From positions 9,415,274-9,479,273 of the forward strand of contig OZ038463.1 in the NCBI GenBank assembly GCA_964036295.1: a DNA stretch of 64,000 nt. Reading direction: 5' to 3'. The position numbers were made by a program, and so were the translations under genes. This DNA is from Plumapathes pennacea (Eukaryota > Cnidaria > Anthozoa > Antipatharia > Myriopathidae). The notes beneath the pieces are model-generated. The model saw only the letters and a program-made list of their open reading frames with translations. It did not search any database and was not told where the DNA came from. Within the stretch, counting starts at the first letter, position 1, and the number at the start of each line of letters is the position of its first letter. Below are positions 24,918 to 39,900 of the stretch, piece by piece.

Positions 24918-26270
24918 ATTGTTGTATATATAGACCTTCGGCGAGGGACTTATGCACGGTAGTTGATTGTCCGAGGATATTATGTATTATCCGTCTGAAA
25001 TGGGCCCAAAATGCCTCCCAAGAGCATATCTCTGCCTCCCAAGAGCATATCTCTTTCTCAAAAGCAACAGGCTAATATTGAGAATATTTATGCAGGACGT
25101 GGAGTATGCATGTTATGTGACATAACTCTGCTATGGAGGTAACGGCGAATGAGACAAACGAAGTCATACAACCTAAATCTCGTAGGTTTAAGTTAATAAG
25201 TCTACTAAATAGAGGCTGAACGCCTGTTCATACTGACTTGGATCGTTAAAATGGGGTAGTGTCCGTGATCACGAGAATTGGTTGGCGCACCTTCACCGCA
25301 CCGTCAAAACCGCGTCAATAAATTCTGAGTCGCGTCTTGCCTACAGTCAATTCGTTATACACAGAAAAAAACTGCCCAGCTCGACTCGACCTATCCGACC
25401 CAGTTAGAGTGAACTTGCACAACTTCAATCATAGTCCGATGGTAGCACCGACTGCAAACACACAAATCGAAGGATCTGTAAGTGCGGACTGTTTGCCGAA
25501 AAACTGATTTGTAATTACAAAAGGACCTTCAGTTGTAAAGGCACTCCTCTGCTATATAAACAGGAGGAAAAAAATCATACCTGGTGTTAACCTGCTTCTC
25601 GAAAGTTACCTTGGATTTTCGATAATTTATGAGTAAACTTCAGGCATGACGTCAGAACGGTTTCTGAGAATTCAGCATTTTAATTTACTGCCACGCGTAT
25701 ATGCTTAATTGCTCGCGGGATCCTGGGGCCCAACGCGAGCTTAAAACGCAAATTTTTATTTATTTATTTTTCCTTTTTGTCGAGAATCAGCACACGGTGA
25801 TTGGTTCAGATTATCACGTGATATGCAATGACTTAATTGACTTCGTTAAACAACTCGAGTGTGTCTATGAATAGCTCGGTACTTGTGTGTAAACGTTAAC
25901 TGCATTTAATCCAAACTCAACACCGTTTAGGTTTGTGCCGAACACGCACTGATAAACTGGATGTTAGGGAACGATTTTGGCTTGCGTTCTTTAGTTCACC
26001 GCGGAAGCTTTGAGAATAGCCGTAAACAGATGTTGGATGGATACCGCTGGGGGATTGCAAATATCTCTGTAGCCGCTAAATATTTAGTCCCGACGAAACT
26101 TTCTGTGAAACCAAAGCTACGACGAGCTTTAGCCGCAAAACAATGGCGATTGATGCTTCACTCTGTACATGACATCTGTTGCCTCTTAAAATTCTTCTAC
26201 TTATCGTACATTGCCTGTTGAAATGTTTCTTTCATTCGATCATGCAGCCTTTGTTTCGCAATGATCATTG

Positions 26271-26551
26271 TATACCAGAAATGAAAAATACACCGAAATA
26301 GTCCTGAGTATTAAGTTTGCAGTCACAAATGGACTGAACACACTGTGAACACACTGTGAACAAAACCGCAATAATATTGTAAACAAGTCTCGTGTTGGGC
26401 TCGTGTTACATTCCTCGCTTTCAGTTTTAAATTTGTTACAAAGCACAAATACTCGAAAGCCTGATAGAAGAAACGCATTCAGTTAATACAAGAAAACACA
26501 CAAGTATTGAAGCGAAGGCTGGATTGATCGTGGCCTCTGATTAGAAATAAG
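26271..26551. repeat. Local direct repeat, unit 1
   Basis: About 280 bp (ccagaaatgaaaaatacacc to cctctgattagaaataag) is repeated at 26853-27120 with about 90% or higher identity. Unit 1 has an extra cacactgtgaa copy. No coding function is seen. Confidence 0.8.
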
Positions 26552-26852
26552 AGTCGAATTCGATTGTGCATAAGAAGAGATGTCAGAATTTCGCCCCGAA
26601 ATTTTTACCGGTTCCAGCGAGCGCAGCAAGCTGACGTTCGGAGAGAGGTAAGATGACGCGCAACTAAACATATTTAGCCAGTTTTTAAGTTCAATCGTTG
26701 CCGAAGACCGCCGTTCGGCGAACGACCAAAATCCCCATACATTTCTTTATAATTGCCAAAGGTCATGTTCTTTCGTAATAACAAAGGTATCACATATCAC
26801 TGTGTGACAGACAGACAGACAGACCTTCGGAGCCTGGGCTGCCCTGTGTGTA

Positions 26853-27120
26853 TACTAGAAATGAAAAATACACCGAAATAGTCCTGAGCATTGAGTTTGC
26901 AGTCACAAATGGACTGAACACGCTGTGAACAAAACTGCAATAATATTGTAAACAAGTCTCGCGTTGGGCTCGTGTTACATTCCTCGCTTTCAATTTTACA
27001 TTTGTTACAAAGCACAAATACTCGAAAGCCTGATAGAAGTGAAACGCATTCAGTTAAAAAACAAGACAGACTAGTATTGAAGCGAAGGCTGGAATAATCG
27101 TGGCCTCTGATTAGAATTAA
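26853..27120. repeat. Local direct repeat, unit 2
   Basis: Second copy of 26271-26551, separated from it by about 300 bp that includes a short (ACAG)n run near 26808-26822. Confidence 0.8.
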
Positions 27121-27763
27121 GTGTTCGAAGTCAAACTATCAAAAGACAAGTCACGCATTACTCAGATTTACTCGGTGGGTAACCGTTTCGCTTCTAAGCT
27201 CAAAATGCAGAGTCGCTCAACCTTTGAGAACCAAGTGTATGAGTGTTGTAATGATAAATTTATAGTTTAATCAGGTTTCATTCAAGAAAGGTGTCAAAAG
27301 CCAAGTTCTCTATACTGTGTGATATCCTGGTGAGAAACTGGAAGTCTCCCGGAAGTTCCGCTCTTGTCCTTGCTTTCCATTTTAGTTTATTCTGCTCTCG
27401 ACCCAACTAACGCCGCGAGCTCACTGGCAACGCCAGTCTAGTTCAATTATGATTGTTCAAATCCCGTAAAGATAGGATGTAAATAAACTGTAGGACACAA
27501 ATAAGCGCCTGGACGGGAGAGAACGACACCCCAGTATAACAATAAAACTAAGTGCAGAAGACAAGAAGACATCTTTGGGGTCGTGAGTCAGCTCTCGCGT
27601 GGGGATTCTATCAAATTCTTCTCTTCAACGAAATAATCAGAGTGTGGGCAATAGAACCTTGGCAAGAGAATGGAACAAAGGAAAGGCAAAGTTACAAATC
27701 CAAGTTGTGTTCGGCTTCCCGAAGATTGCCGAAAAATAACAATCGATACCCAAACGGCCGATA

Positions 27764-27803
27764 ACGTCACGTGGCAAAATAAATCTCGGACGAAAAATGG
27801 CGG
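27764..27803 (+). promoter_or_regulatory. Possible proximal promoter of the large plus-strand gene
   Basis: An E-box in a USF/MITF-like context (cgtcacgtggc, about 27765-27775) is followed by a YY1-like motif (aaaaatggcgg, 27793-27803). They lie 150-190 bp before the first ATG at 27953. No TATA box is evident. The call rests only on motif match and position. Confidence 0.3.
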
Positions 27804-27952
27804 TCTTCGTTCATCTGCGCGGAACGACTTCCTGGATAATCGTTGAAGAAAATGGCCAGTGTTATACTTAGTGTGAGCGACATTGTTTTATGTGACGTAT
27901 TCTGAACCTCGATTACACTGTGTTTAGAGGGAAATGGTCATAAGCCTAAATA

Positions 27953-30900
27953 ATGCCAGACGAAGCCAAGTTGCCACGGTTTCACAGCTTGGAACGACTA
28001 CGAAACGCGAATTGTGCTGAAGAAGAACTAATTGCATTGGAGGAGTTTAGAGAAAGCATATATCCAAGCTCTCCAGGTGAAGATAAAGGCGACGCTGATT
28101 TAGAGAGTGAATGGTTAAAACGAGGGCTGTCGGACCAGGAAAACCCATTTCCAGGGACCTCGCCAGAAAACTGCATCTGTTCACAAGATGATTTGAATCA
28201 CTTTACGTTCTATCTCTTTGAGCGGCGTTATGGCTGGTCGGAATACAATATAGGAAGCGTAGAAGATGATGGATTAGAGGCACATGTTGGCAGGAGATCT
28301 TCTACGGGATCCTTACGAATTCAAGATGACTCCAAGTTTAAATCACGTCTGAACGACTTGACGGACAGGTTTTTAAAATGGTAAGTGCAAACGCAAGCTA
28401 TCATTGAAGTTATTTCCCGTATACCCACACCTTTGAAGGTGTGTTAGAGCAATTTTGAGAGAGAGTCTAATTGATACTATTACACATGGCAAGTCTTACG
28501 TAAATTTATCTGCAGTATTAAAAGGGTATGGTTTTACACAAACCGGCAAGTCGTCTGAATGCAAAACCAAAATGGAGTTTACAGACTTACAGTACTGTAT
28601 ATACACTACACAGAACATTAGTACAGTTACTGTGTTTCCTTCTTACCATTTGATCGACAGAGGTATTTTAAAGTTTATGTATATATTTTTTTATGAAACA
28701 TTCGACCTTTGAAATTAAAGTTTGTTTATATACTAAAACTTCTGTACTTGTATATCAGCCACCAGCTGCCGACCAGCTGCTGCATTAAGTACTGTAACTT
28801 GCAAAATGATTTGCTTATTTAAAAATCGAACCACTATGATTTATCGTCTTTTTACTGCGTACTAGCTGCATGGGCCAATGCGCAGTACAGATAATTTGTG
28901 TGTACTGTATATAATGCATTTCAGAAAAAAAAACAAAAACAACAAAAAACAACAAAAAAAAAAAAACAGGAAAATATGAAATTATTCACATCTATGAATT
29001 AAATTTGTGTGTACTGTATATAATGCATAGTTCAGAAAAAAAAAAAAAAAAAAAAAAACAGGAAAATGTGAAATTATTCACACCTCTATGAATTAAATTA
29101 CCTTCTGATTGGTAACTTTGAGTTGTTGTTGGACTGCTGTATGTCTCATTACTGCAGTTGTAGCTGTTTGTATTCACTCATGGCCACTACAGTACTTTTA
29201 ATAACTACTCTAAGTGGGTGCATAAGTCTAAAATTCAATTTTGTGGTTATCAGCAATTTGGAGGACAGAACATCATAAAGTTTCTCTTCTAGGGTTTGTT
29301 CTTTAATTCTGCAAAATGACAGTGTCCAACATTGAAAGGAATTATCTTGTAAGAATATGTCACGGTCATATAGATTTATCACACAATGTAATTACAATAG
29401 CCTGATTATATTCCCGGACTGCTGGGAGGAGATGTTAAGTGTTCTGGAACAAAATCAGGGCAAGTGAGGGAAAAGTGAAATGACTTAGTTTATAATGGTT
29501 CTCAACTTTGTGGAAGTTGCAGCCAGCCCCTGCAGATACAGTTCTATATTAACCCTTTAGCTCCCAGATTCAAAACATAGATTCTTCCAACCATTTATGA
29601 GGAAAATGTATGAGTGATGTAGTGAGAAATGCTTGTTCAATCAGTGGTCATCTGAGCAAGCTGTCAAGATCGGAGCCATACAGTGCTTGAGATTAATGGC
29701 TGCTTGCTATGCCCGGGGCATTACCAACAGGTTTGGTAAGGGTCATTCCACAGTATTTTGGACATGGATATCAGTTTTCTAAATGTTTTGAATCAAACCT
29801 AAAATGTCCTTTAAGTTGTAGCTTGGTGTTGATAGTTTACTTTATGATGTGATTTATGGGGGTAGCATGCTGATAATGATGCATAAATTATAATCAAACA
29901 TGAAAAAAGTAAAAATGGCCGTTGCGGAGAGGACAAATCAATTTATTGTTTAAAAACAAATGAAAAACTGAAACCTCACAAAAGTTATCAGGACATAAAC
30001 TATTACTGATGCGGTTTACAGAACAGTTGTTACAGGATGATGTTTTACCCAGAGTCCTGTGCTAGAGACTGTCCATTTGCTAAATGTCCTCTCCGCAACA
30101 TTTTGACACCTAAAAGTTTATGTTATGGATGACCACATAATCATATTAGGTACACAGTTTGATAACTTCTAATTTATAACAGGAGGTATGTTTTATTGTG
30201 TTCAGATATTCTTCAGCTCATCACCTTAATGATTTAGGGACGTTTTCTTTTTGTTGCGGAGAGGACATTTCTGTTGCGGAGAGGACACATTGCTTAGAAG
30301 TTGATTTAAAATAAACTCATTATAAACTAAATAAATTCTAAAATAAACTCATGTTAGGTAAATTGTACTTTTCAGGGCTTTTAGTATATTTGAAGTGTGC
30401 AGCAGTGTACTTCTGTGTTAGTTAAAAGTTCGAGAGGAAGATAACATTACTACAGTACAAGGCATTCTGTCTACTCAAACAGCATTTGGGAGAGCACTTG
30501 CTAATAACAATAATCACTTCACCACATTCAAAGTTCTTGCACAGAGTTGGTGCCAGAATGTTTGATTGGCCTCAGATAGATGACATTGATAAGGTACATG
30601 CCACCTGTGTGTTTTATGGCCCAGTACGATGGCAGGGCAATGGCCCCTTTGAAACTCCAGATCTGGAGGAGCTTGGAACTGTTTTTCAAGCTTTCAAGGA
30701 AGCAGAGTTGTCACTAAACTGCTACACTATATTGCTGTTCAGTAAACATGAGATATTACAAACACTGTATGTTAACATGTACAAGTATTTACATGACTGT
30801 GTTGAAATCAACATTGTTGCAACAAGTTTGAAATGAAATGTTTTGAAGTTTCTGTGAAGGATGTTATTGTTGACATTTAACAGCATAGTATGTTTCTTTA

Positions 30901-33900
30901 AAAGCTGTTATATATTATAGGATATGTTAATAACAAAGAATTTATTATTTGTACTTGACAAGAATTATTTTTGGGGGGATTTTTGCCAAGTATTCTGGAT
31001 TTTTTGGTTTTACCCATAATGCTTTGTGGTCTGAGTCAGCATTAAAGTTTATGCATTTCATAAGTTTTTCCCAGAGTTTCTGGTAACATCAGTTCTTGAT
31101 GCACCAAATACAATGATTAAAACTACAATGAAGTAATAATGTCTATCCATATCAAAATCAACTTGAAAAATTTGACCACAACCCTTTTCTTTTTCAATAC
31201 CATGCTAGTCTGATCAAAGGACCTTGTTTTTGTTGACATTTATCACCATATGTTTCACTAAAAGCTGTTTTATATTCTAGAATGTTAATAAGAATTGTTT
31301 AATATAACACACTTTGTCAAATTCAATGAGATTTTTGTGTTATTTGTTCATGGACAAAAATGTCCTCTCCACAACGTCTTCTCTGCAACAGAGACACATC
31401 AAAATATGGTCAGTTTTTCTGATGATGGAACAAATGCAGCAAAATTTTTTTGCCATATATTTAAAATATATACACCCCTCTTTAATACAAAACAAAAAGA
31501 AATTGTGAATCCATCATAGAATCAGAGAACTTTTCACTTAGATTTCGTAAAACAAAAATAGCAAATTCTCTGAGTCTTCTCCGCAACGGTCACTTATCTT
31601 GTTGTAGTCTTCCATGGTTAAAACTTACAGAAAATTGCAACATAGTGGGTATAGCTATAATAAATGTCTACAAGAAAAAGGCAGAATTTTATTACTGTGA
31701 CATTTGGATTTCGAGCTGTGGCATACTGAATGTCTCTAAATGTCTTCTCTGCAACATACGAAATACTGTGGAATGACCCGTAACCAGAAATTATGAAACT
31801 TTATTTCTATTGCTTGAAGCCAATCTACTGCCCAAAGGGTAACCAACCTGAAACCTTAATGTCGAACACTGGTTTATTACTGTATAACTCGATAAAAATA
31901 TTGAAATGTGCAACCCTCTATAATGGCTCTAAAAAAATGTTGCTTTTTTATTAACATGATACAGTGTTTCACATTTTCAAGTGCAAATGAAGACTAAAAC
32001 AAGTGCAATTCTGATGGGAACTAGTTAAAAAAAATCATTAAAACTTAGTTCATTACAGAGTTGTTTTTTTTTTATTTTTTTATTTTTCAAACAAAGGAGG
32101 GTTGGAGAGACATACAGTAAGTGGAAGATAGATGAAGACCTTTCAAGCTTAACTTTACATCTTTTATAGAGAAAGAAATGTTGCTTAGACAAATTCCTTA
32201 TGTCCAACTGTGTGTAATATGTGATGACTACTGGATGTATACAGTACGGCCTAGATATAAAACTCACTTGACCGACCCTGTAAAATTGTGTTGGCGCATT
32301 TGAATTATCATATTTTTTATTACAATTTTGAATGCTGTTCTTTTGTGTTGACAGAAATTCTGGCACAGTGGATATTTTAAATCATATCTTTATATGTGTT
32401 TTTAAAAATGAACATACATGTATTTCAGAGTTTGAACAAGGCAGAAGTTATGAGATATTGTGTATTTATTATATCACGAGTATTTTACTGGAAAATATAC
32501 CGTGCGTAAAATCCATACGAAACTACATCCGGGACCTGAGTGGCATATTTCCCATATCCTCACTAGTGAGGATATCGTTGGCATCATTTCCCACTTTTGC
32601 ACGGTTGTTTGTGCAATTTCTCGTAAAACACTCGTGTCTAAAAAGAAAATTACACGGTGGCTTGAAGATATGGATTTTATTTTCTCGTGGAAAAAAACAA
32701 TATTTTACTCACTCGCAAAGCGCTCATTTGTAAGATATTGTTTTACCACTCGAAAATAAAATTCATATCTTCGCGCCGCCGTGTAATATCCTCTATATAT
32801 ACAATACATACAATGTAATTTTTTTCAATTTTTTCCCATATTGTATGAAAATTATTTTCATACAATATTAGCACCTTTGACTGTGTGTTGAAGTGTAAAC
32901 TTGAAAATCAATGTAATTAAAAATCAGTCTAGAATATTAATATTTTAGCTGCTACATGCACTGTATTTTATCATAACATGATTGGTGCTTTTTGCTATAA
33001 GTCTGATAAAAGGATAAAAATACTAGAGACTATAAGCCAGGACATATATATAAAATAATGTTATATACAGTTTCATGTTTAAACCAGCTCACTGTCTTAT
33101 ACTTTTTGTAGTTTACTTGACTGTAATGTAGTTAGTCATAATACTCAGACATGTGTCAGGTTTGCAAAGGGATGATTGATTAAATTTTCTTAAATTTAAT
33201 TTAAAATTGCTGTGTTTATATTATCTTTAATCTTCAATATGTAATGTATTGAAGATTATAAAAATATATAATAAACAAAGTGATATTAAATTGAATTATT
33301 TCTGTTTTTAGCTTTTGCATCAATTTTTGAAATACAATCATCAAATGCATCTGGAAAGTACAGTCTGGTATAAGTTGAATTAAATGTTTACACAGTAAAA
33401 GTTTGGGTTGTAATTAATTTCACACATGCAAACATAAAGTACTGTGTATGAGATATTGTTTGTAATCCATTGGATATATTGCTGCTGCAGTAAATTACAT
33501 ATCTCACATCAGCTGCTGTCAGCCAAAGTTAATGCATAAAATTTTGTGAACCAGACATCACACCAAAATACTGCTGATGGTATAGCATCCCAATATCCTA
33601 TGAAAAAAAGACAGGTGTAAGTTGTGTTCACTAATATGTGTAATACATGTTGTTTTAATATTTATATGCGATATATTTTTCTGGAACTTTACACTGTCTG
33701 CAAAAACAGAGAGACTAATTTACATGTACATATGTCACACACAGCAGACATCAATGTATGGTTAAGTGGCTCAACTTGGGCAACTGCGCTTGTGCTTTAT
33801 GTATTCTGACATACTCACATTTTATAAATGAATTTATGTCTTAGTTTAGATGAATCAGTTACAGTGTCCAAATACAATTATAATCATGGGAACTAAACCT

Positions 33901-36900
33901 TTGACTGATAAATGGTTTTGGAACCCTGACTGTACACGACGTTGTACTTTATGCTTGGATTAGCCAGTAACTATTGTACAGCTTTGGAACAACCTTGATT
34001 CCAATGTGCATGATCTTTTCATGAGCTAAACCTAAATGACACGTATTGTAAATCTGTCCTGTTTTTCATGTATTGTACCAGGCTGTATCAGCTGGCTCAC
34101 ATCTTGAGAATATTTAACAATTATTCGCCGAAGTGGAGGTGAATAGCGGTGGATGTTTACCGAGCCGTTTCGGTGAGGTAAATATCCACCGCTATTCACC
34201 GACACTGAGGCGAATTATTGTTTTAGTATATACCACACAAGTTTAATAGCCAACTCCCAAATAGCTATTTTATTTCCAACAAAAGTGAGCAAAAATTGGG
34301 CTCGCGCGCCATTTTGTTTTACCGGAAGCTGCTGGGAGGTGAATAGTACTTGATATTCCGAGATTGAGGAGCCAATCAGAGCGCGCGAAAAGCACTATTC
34401 ACTTGTGTGGTGTATACTCACGATACTCTTTATGCTAACACAAGCAATATTCATTTTTGTACTGTATATTCAATATTTATCTCAGGTATCTTGCACAGCC
34501 TGCAGTGTCTGCAAAAATGCTTGAAAGCCTGCACTATGCTGTATCCAAAGGTATTGTGAAATCTTTTATAAACTGTTGTTCTGTACTAGACTATGTCAAG
34601 GTGATTTTTACTGTTGGTAGTTATTATTATTTTGGTTGGGGTCAATTTGTGTTCTCATGTGTAAATTTAAGTGCTTCATTCAGAGGTAACAACACACAAT
34701 GTTTTGTGTAGTTTGCCTGTATTTCCTAGACTTGCATGTGAATTCTGTTCCCCAGCAAACAACATGCCAGTTGTCAGGAATCAAACATTTGTTCATGCCA
34801 TGGAGTGGATGAAGTTAGCATCAGAAGATGGCTTTGATAGCAATGTGTTTCCACTGGTAAAGGTGAGCATAAGTGGTGCCAATCTGTTTCTGAATAATAC
34901 TTATATAATCAAGTTCACTGAGCACTTCCGAGTAAACTGTTGTAATGAGCTGAAATTCTGGTAGATCACTTGGTGGTAAATGTCAGGTGGGCTGACTCGT
35001 TAGAAGCACTTTTTTTTTTTAATTGTGCAAATTAATTATGCCAAAATCTAATCAGCATTTTTTGTATGATCAATTAATTTATGCAAGACTAAAGCTATTT
35101 GTTTCGAAGCTACACTAATTTTAGCTTCGTGTGCTTTAAATTAAGTATTTTACCTGAATCAATTTATTTGGTTTGTGATATACAGATGTACATTTCTGTA
35201 ACATCAAAGATTTTATATTTTATTTGTAAGTCAGAAATCACAGGCTCTGTCAGTTACCTCAGAATATTTAGGTGGGGGGACTGATCTGCAAACATTGGAT
35301 TTGTATTTCTAGTAACCTACTTACTGTAGCTAGTCTTCTTCTCATGGTGAATGACTGAAAATGGTTTACAGTATTGACTTGGACGAGCAATCACATTTCA
35401 CTACTTTCAACCTAGCCAATTGAAAACCTAAATATAATTACTCTGACTAGCACATAACTCAGTTTACCACAGAAATTCACTGTGTACACTTCTGCACCTG
35501 GTGTTCAAAACTACATAATCTAATTTAGTATCTATACTTAGGATCTGATTGTTGCTGGAATAACTGATGTATGGTCGGCAATCAGGAATACATGTGTAGC
35601 AAAGCTGGCACATATTCTGGATAGCTTCACTCTACAGCAAGTAGAGGCTTTCTACAACAATTTAATAAAGGTACTGGTAAATGTGCAATCATGTACAGTG
35701 GCTACAGTATTTAACAAAAACATGCTTCAGGTTTCACTGCTTGGACGTTCTTACCATCCTGATTATTCTCCTGTTCCTCCCTCTTTCCTTTAAATTTCTG
35801 CTACATGCAACTTGGACATGCAGTAATATCATGGTAGTTTAAAGACCCATTAGCACTTACCATGATGCACCAAGCTCGCTTCGTATCTTCTGGGGCCACG
35901 AAAATCACTTTTCTTGTATTCTACAGTTAGTGGTGGAAAATCCATTGTCATCTGAGCATCTGTCGCATGCTCTGACCTTTATTTAATTGCAAGGGCTTGA
36001 TTATGTATCTGGCAGTGTCTTCGTAGTGTTCTTTTTCCGATCAGGGTGACATGTCATAATAAACAATGCATGGTGCATCATGGTAAGTGCTAATGGGTCT
36101 TTAATACTGCAACCACACAGGGCTCACTGAAGTTGACACCTGTTCATTTTATACATAATCAATGTAGATCTGCCAAGGCAAAGACAACTCATGGCAGGCA
36201 AAGGAAGGAGCAGTAATGGGTGGGCATAAGTGTGTTAAAGTTATAATGTATTGTGGCTTGTGATAACTGTTGCATTTTGTATTTTATATAATAATTTATT
36301 CTTCCCACACTGTACTACTGTAAGTTTACAGATGCTGTTTATACCATAAATGCTTTCTAATAAGCTTCCCCTCCCTCTACGAAGTCAATTTTGAAATAAA
36401 CCTCTCCTCTCTATTAACTGACAACTGTGGTTGGTGTAACCCTTGTTCATGATTGCATTATATTATAGGTATGACTACAGTTGTGCAGAAGTTCCAGTGG
36501 ACTGGCACTGTCATGGATCTGAAGAGCTGCTCTGATGATCCAGACACAACACAATACTTCCTCAAGGTCAGTAAATAAGATTTGCATGATTTTCATGCCT
36601 GACTTAAATGTTCGATTTTCTCGTCTATCCAGTGTTAGGCAGGGCTTCCTGCTCAAGAGCATGTGCCCTGGGACATTTGTGAAAAGGAGTTTGATAACAT
36701 CAAACCTATTATATTTTTGTTGCTGTTTTCATTTTATAGTTTGGACAACAAAAGCTGACGGCTCTTCCAGACTTCATCATGAACTCTATTCACTCTGTCC
36801 TGTATTCCTTGCTGGCAAACTCTCAACTGAGCATTAGAGAGCATGTTACCATAGCATTCTCCTCCGTCCTGGCCCGCTGTGAGTTTCAGGTAAGGCGATC

Positions 36901-39900
36901 AGACACGAAAGAAGGGAAGAAGTCTCGATCTACTTCTCGGTCTTGGACAATGGCACTTTCCTGGGCCCGGTCGTTCAAAGTTCGATTAAGCTAACCCGGG
37001 ATTATCCGATTTTTTTGTCTCAACCTCGTTGCCAGAATGTTGATCAATAACTAACTAAAACTCTTGTTGTAGCTCTACTCATATCGACGAAGCTATGTTT
37101 TGAGGACAGCGTTCATGTTTTCAGACCTAAAAATAGTTTTAAGAGTTCAGAACTAATCCAGGATTAACATTATTGGCTTTCGAACAACCGGACCCTATAC
37201 TATGAATCTACAGTTATAGTAGAATGAAACTGTAAGTTGACACTACTTACTGCTTCGTCGTCATCATTCTCTCACCCTACTGTTTGCTTTGATTTGGAGT
37301 GCGTCTGTTGTTTGTGTTGTTCTCTGACTAGTAAATTGATAAACTGTATGATAACAATTTTACAGGTTGCACTGTCATCATTTCAAGAAGTAGTAAAAAG
37401 ATTGTGCAGAGGGACGCAAGCAGAATATGACTTTGATGAAGAAGGAGCCATCAAACAGGTGCTGTGGTTAATCTCTCAATAGCGTATTTATATGAAGGAC
37501 TTCCATTGATGCGACGTTCCGCACAGTGCAACCTTTAAGGTGGTGTTACATTGGTCGATTTGCAACGATGCGATGTTGCGCTAAAAATCGTCGAGGTGTA
37601 ACACCCCATTGCGAACGATTTTTTGCGATGTTTGCAGTGCTGCAACGCGTTGCAAATTTTGAAAGCGATTCAAAAACTTGCAACGCCGTTGCGTGGATTT
37701 GGAGCAAATCGGCGTTGCAAATTGTCGTTGCGAATCGACCAGTGTAACACCACCTTTAAGTTTGATGGTAAACTAACGTAAAGTAACTCTTTCTGGATCT
37801 CTTGTCAGCTTCCTCATACTGCTGTCTTCAGAGCGGATTTCAAGTTCCTAAAAGCTCATGAAGCAGAGGGATTACTTGGTGTTTGTGTCTTTTTAATCAA
37901 GGTGAGCGAGCAAGTAGACTTTGCAGGGACTGCATGTTCATGGATAGTACACGTAAAAATCAGTGTCATACATCTAAGGTTCGCACGGTCGTGGAAAGGT
38001 CATGGAAAGTCATGGAATTTGAAATTTGTATTCCAGGCCTGGAAAAGTCATAAAATTTCAGGTTCTCATTAAAATCAGTTTCGAGCATCGGGCATCAGAC
38101 GTTTTGGCTCCCAGGGCAGTACTGTATGGTGTTATGTTTGTAATTATGGCTGTCAATGTACTGAGGTCATGGCATGATAGTATGAATCGTGGAAAATGTT
38201 TCTGTGTGAACCCTAACTGCGTATTTACTGTACGTAGCCCACACAAAGCATTCCCAAGAATTATGCTTACGGTAAATATATTAAACTAGAAATACGATAA
38301 TCGCAGATACCCCCTCACTCTGCCATTGATGGGACTTTTACTTTGGTAACTCCCAACAAGAGTAGCCTTTGTTTTACCGAAATGTTGACTCGATCTTTTC
38401 TTCGAAGTCAAGTGCTACACGCAAAGGAAGGAGAAAAAGAATGGTGTGTGTTATACTTTTGCGTTGAAAAAAGAATCGATTGCGTGACGAAGTACGTATT
38501 TCCCACGGTCGGCACGTCAAATTAATTCATACAGTCTGCCAAGCACGTTCTCAAAATTTAATACTCAAACTTTGAAGTTGGTCGGCCGTCGTAGTACGGG
38601 AAAAAAGGAACACTAATTTTCCAATTTTGAATTCATAGGCAGTACAATTAAATAGGCTTCCTGTGCGATTTGTTTTTACTCTGGACTGCATGCACCAGAT
38701 TCAGACATGCATATTTAATAGGCTCGAATTGTTTTGTATGTGAACCCACTCAAAACAGCAAGATTTCTCCCAGAATCAAAGCAAAACTTGAACAGTTTAC
38801 TTCAAATTATACACGGGCTTCAGACCCAGTAATACTTCTAAGGGCTTGTGAACGATTCTCGCTGCAATCACCGCGTGTCAGATTACAGAAAAATAAGACA
38901 TCTGACTAAATCATTCAAGACTCCAAGTTCCGATTGCTCTGAGCGAATACGGTAGCCGAAACTGGCGACAGAAGCGTAGTAAAACAATACTTCGAGGGAA
39001 AATGATCAGCATACAGATTTTAATACATTCTTGAAGTGATCAAGTTACAAGCTATACGGGATACAATATATTTGTCACGGTGATTGTTCGGTTTCCACTG
39101 ACTAACCTTTGTTGCTTGTCCTTTCTAAATAAGTATCTGAGTTTAACACAAAACGGCGTCTGAAGCTCCCGATTTGCTTTCAAGCGCTGTTCCCTTTGCG
39201 GAGTTGTCTGTGTTACCCGCTCCTGTTCATGTCGCTTTTGGTCGGCATTCATGCGCTGTTGTCTTTGCGGAGTCTTCTCTTCGGCCCGCTTTTTCTCCTG
39301 AAGGTCCCGATTCGCTTTCACGCGCTGTTCTTTTTGCAGAGTTGTCTGTGTTGCCCGCTTCTGTTCATGCCGCTTTTGGTCGGCATTCATGCGCTCTTGT
39401 CTTTGCGGAGTCTTCTCTTCAGTCCGCTTTTGCTCTTGAAGTGCCTGTTCGCTTCTCTTTTGAAGACGAGCTTCGCGAGACCGTTCTGTTTCAAGTTTTC
39501 CAGCTTTCAAATTCATTTTCGTGAACGCAGTTACGTACAATTGTTGCTTCGTTCAAATCTTTATTAAAAACATGGCGGTGGCTAGTCGATAATGATTACG
39601 TCATTGCCTTATTTGGACATTGCCTTAGGCACCTGGCCTAAAAAGGTCGCATCGCACACTCAAACAAACACACGAACATTAGATTTCGAGATGGCGACGC
39701 GCTTGGAGTCTTCAAATGAGCCAACTATGCTGCATTAGCGTCGTAAATATTTCCCTCACTTCGTTCGGGGACTAGAGTCTATACATGTAATGTACGTTCT
39801 GGACGATTGTTCGCGATAATTTTAGGTCATTTCTTGAAGAACTTGTGATAGTTGAGTAAAGTGGTTCAAAATCTGTCAGTGCTTAATTTCTGCAATTCAT

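Noticed and set aside
30430..30836. Extra exon of the large plus-strand gene
   Set aside because: The phase of exon 1 (ending TG) joins exon 2 at 34486 exactly. No phase-compatible splice pair includes this block, and it lies inside an inverted-repeat transposon.
29921..31755. CRISPR-like array or riboswitch from the repeated GTTGCGGAGAGGAC motif
   Set aside because: Spacing is irregular, orientation is mixed, and the host is eukaryotic. Transposon motifs fit better.
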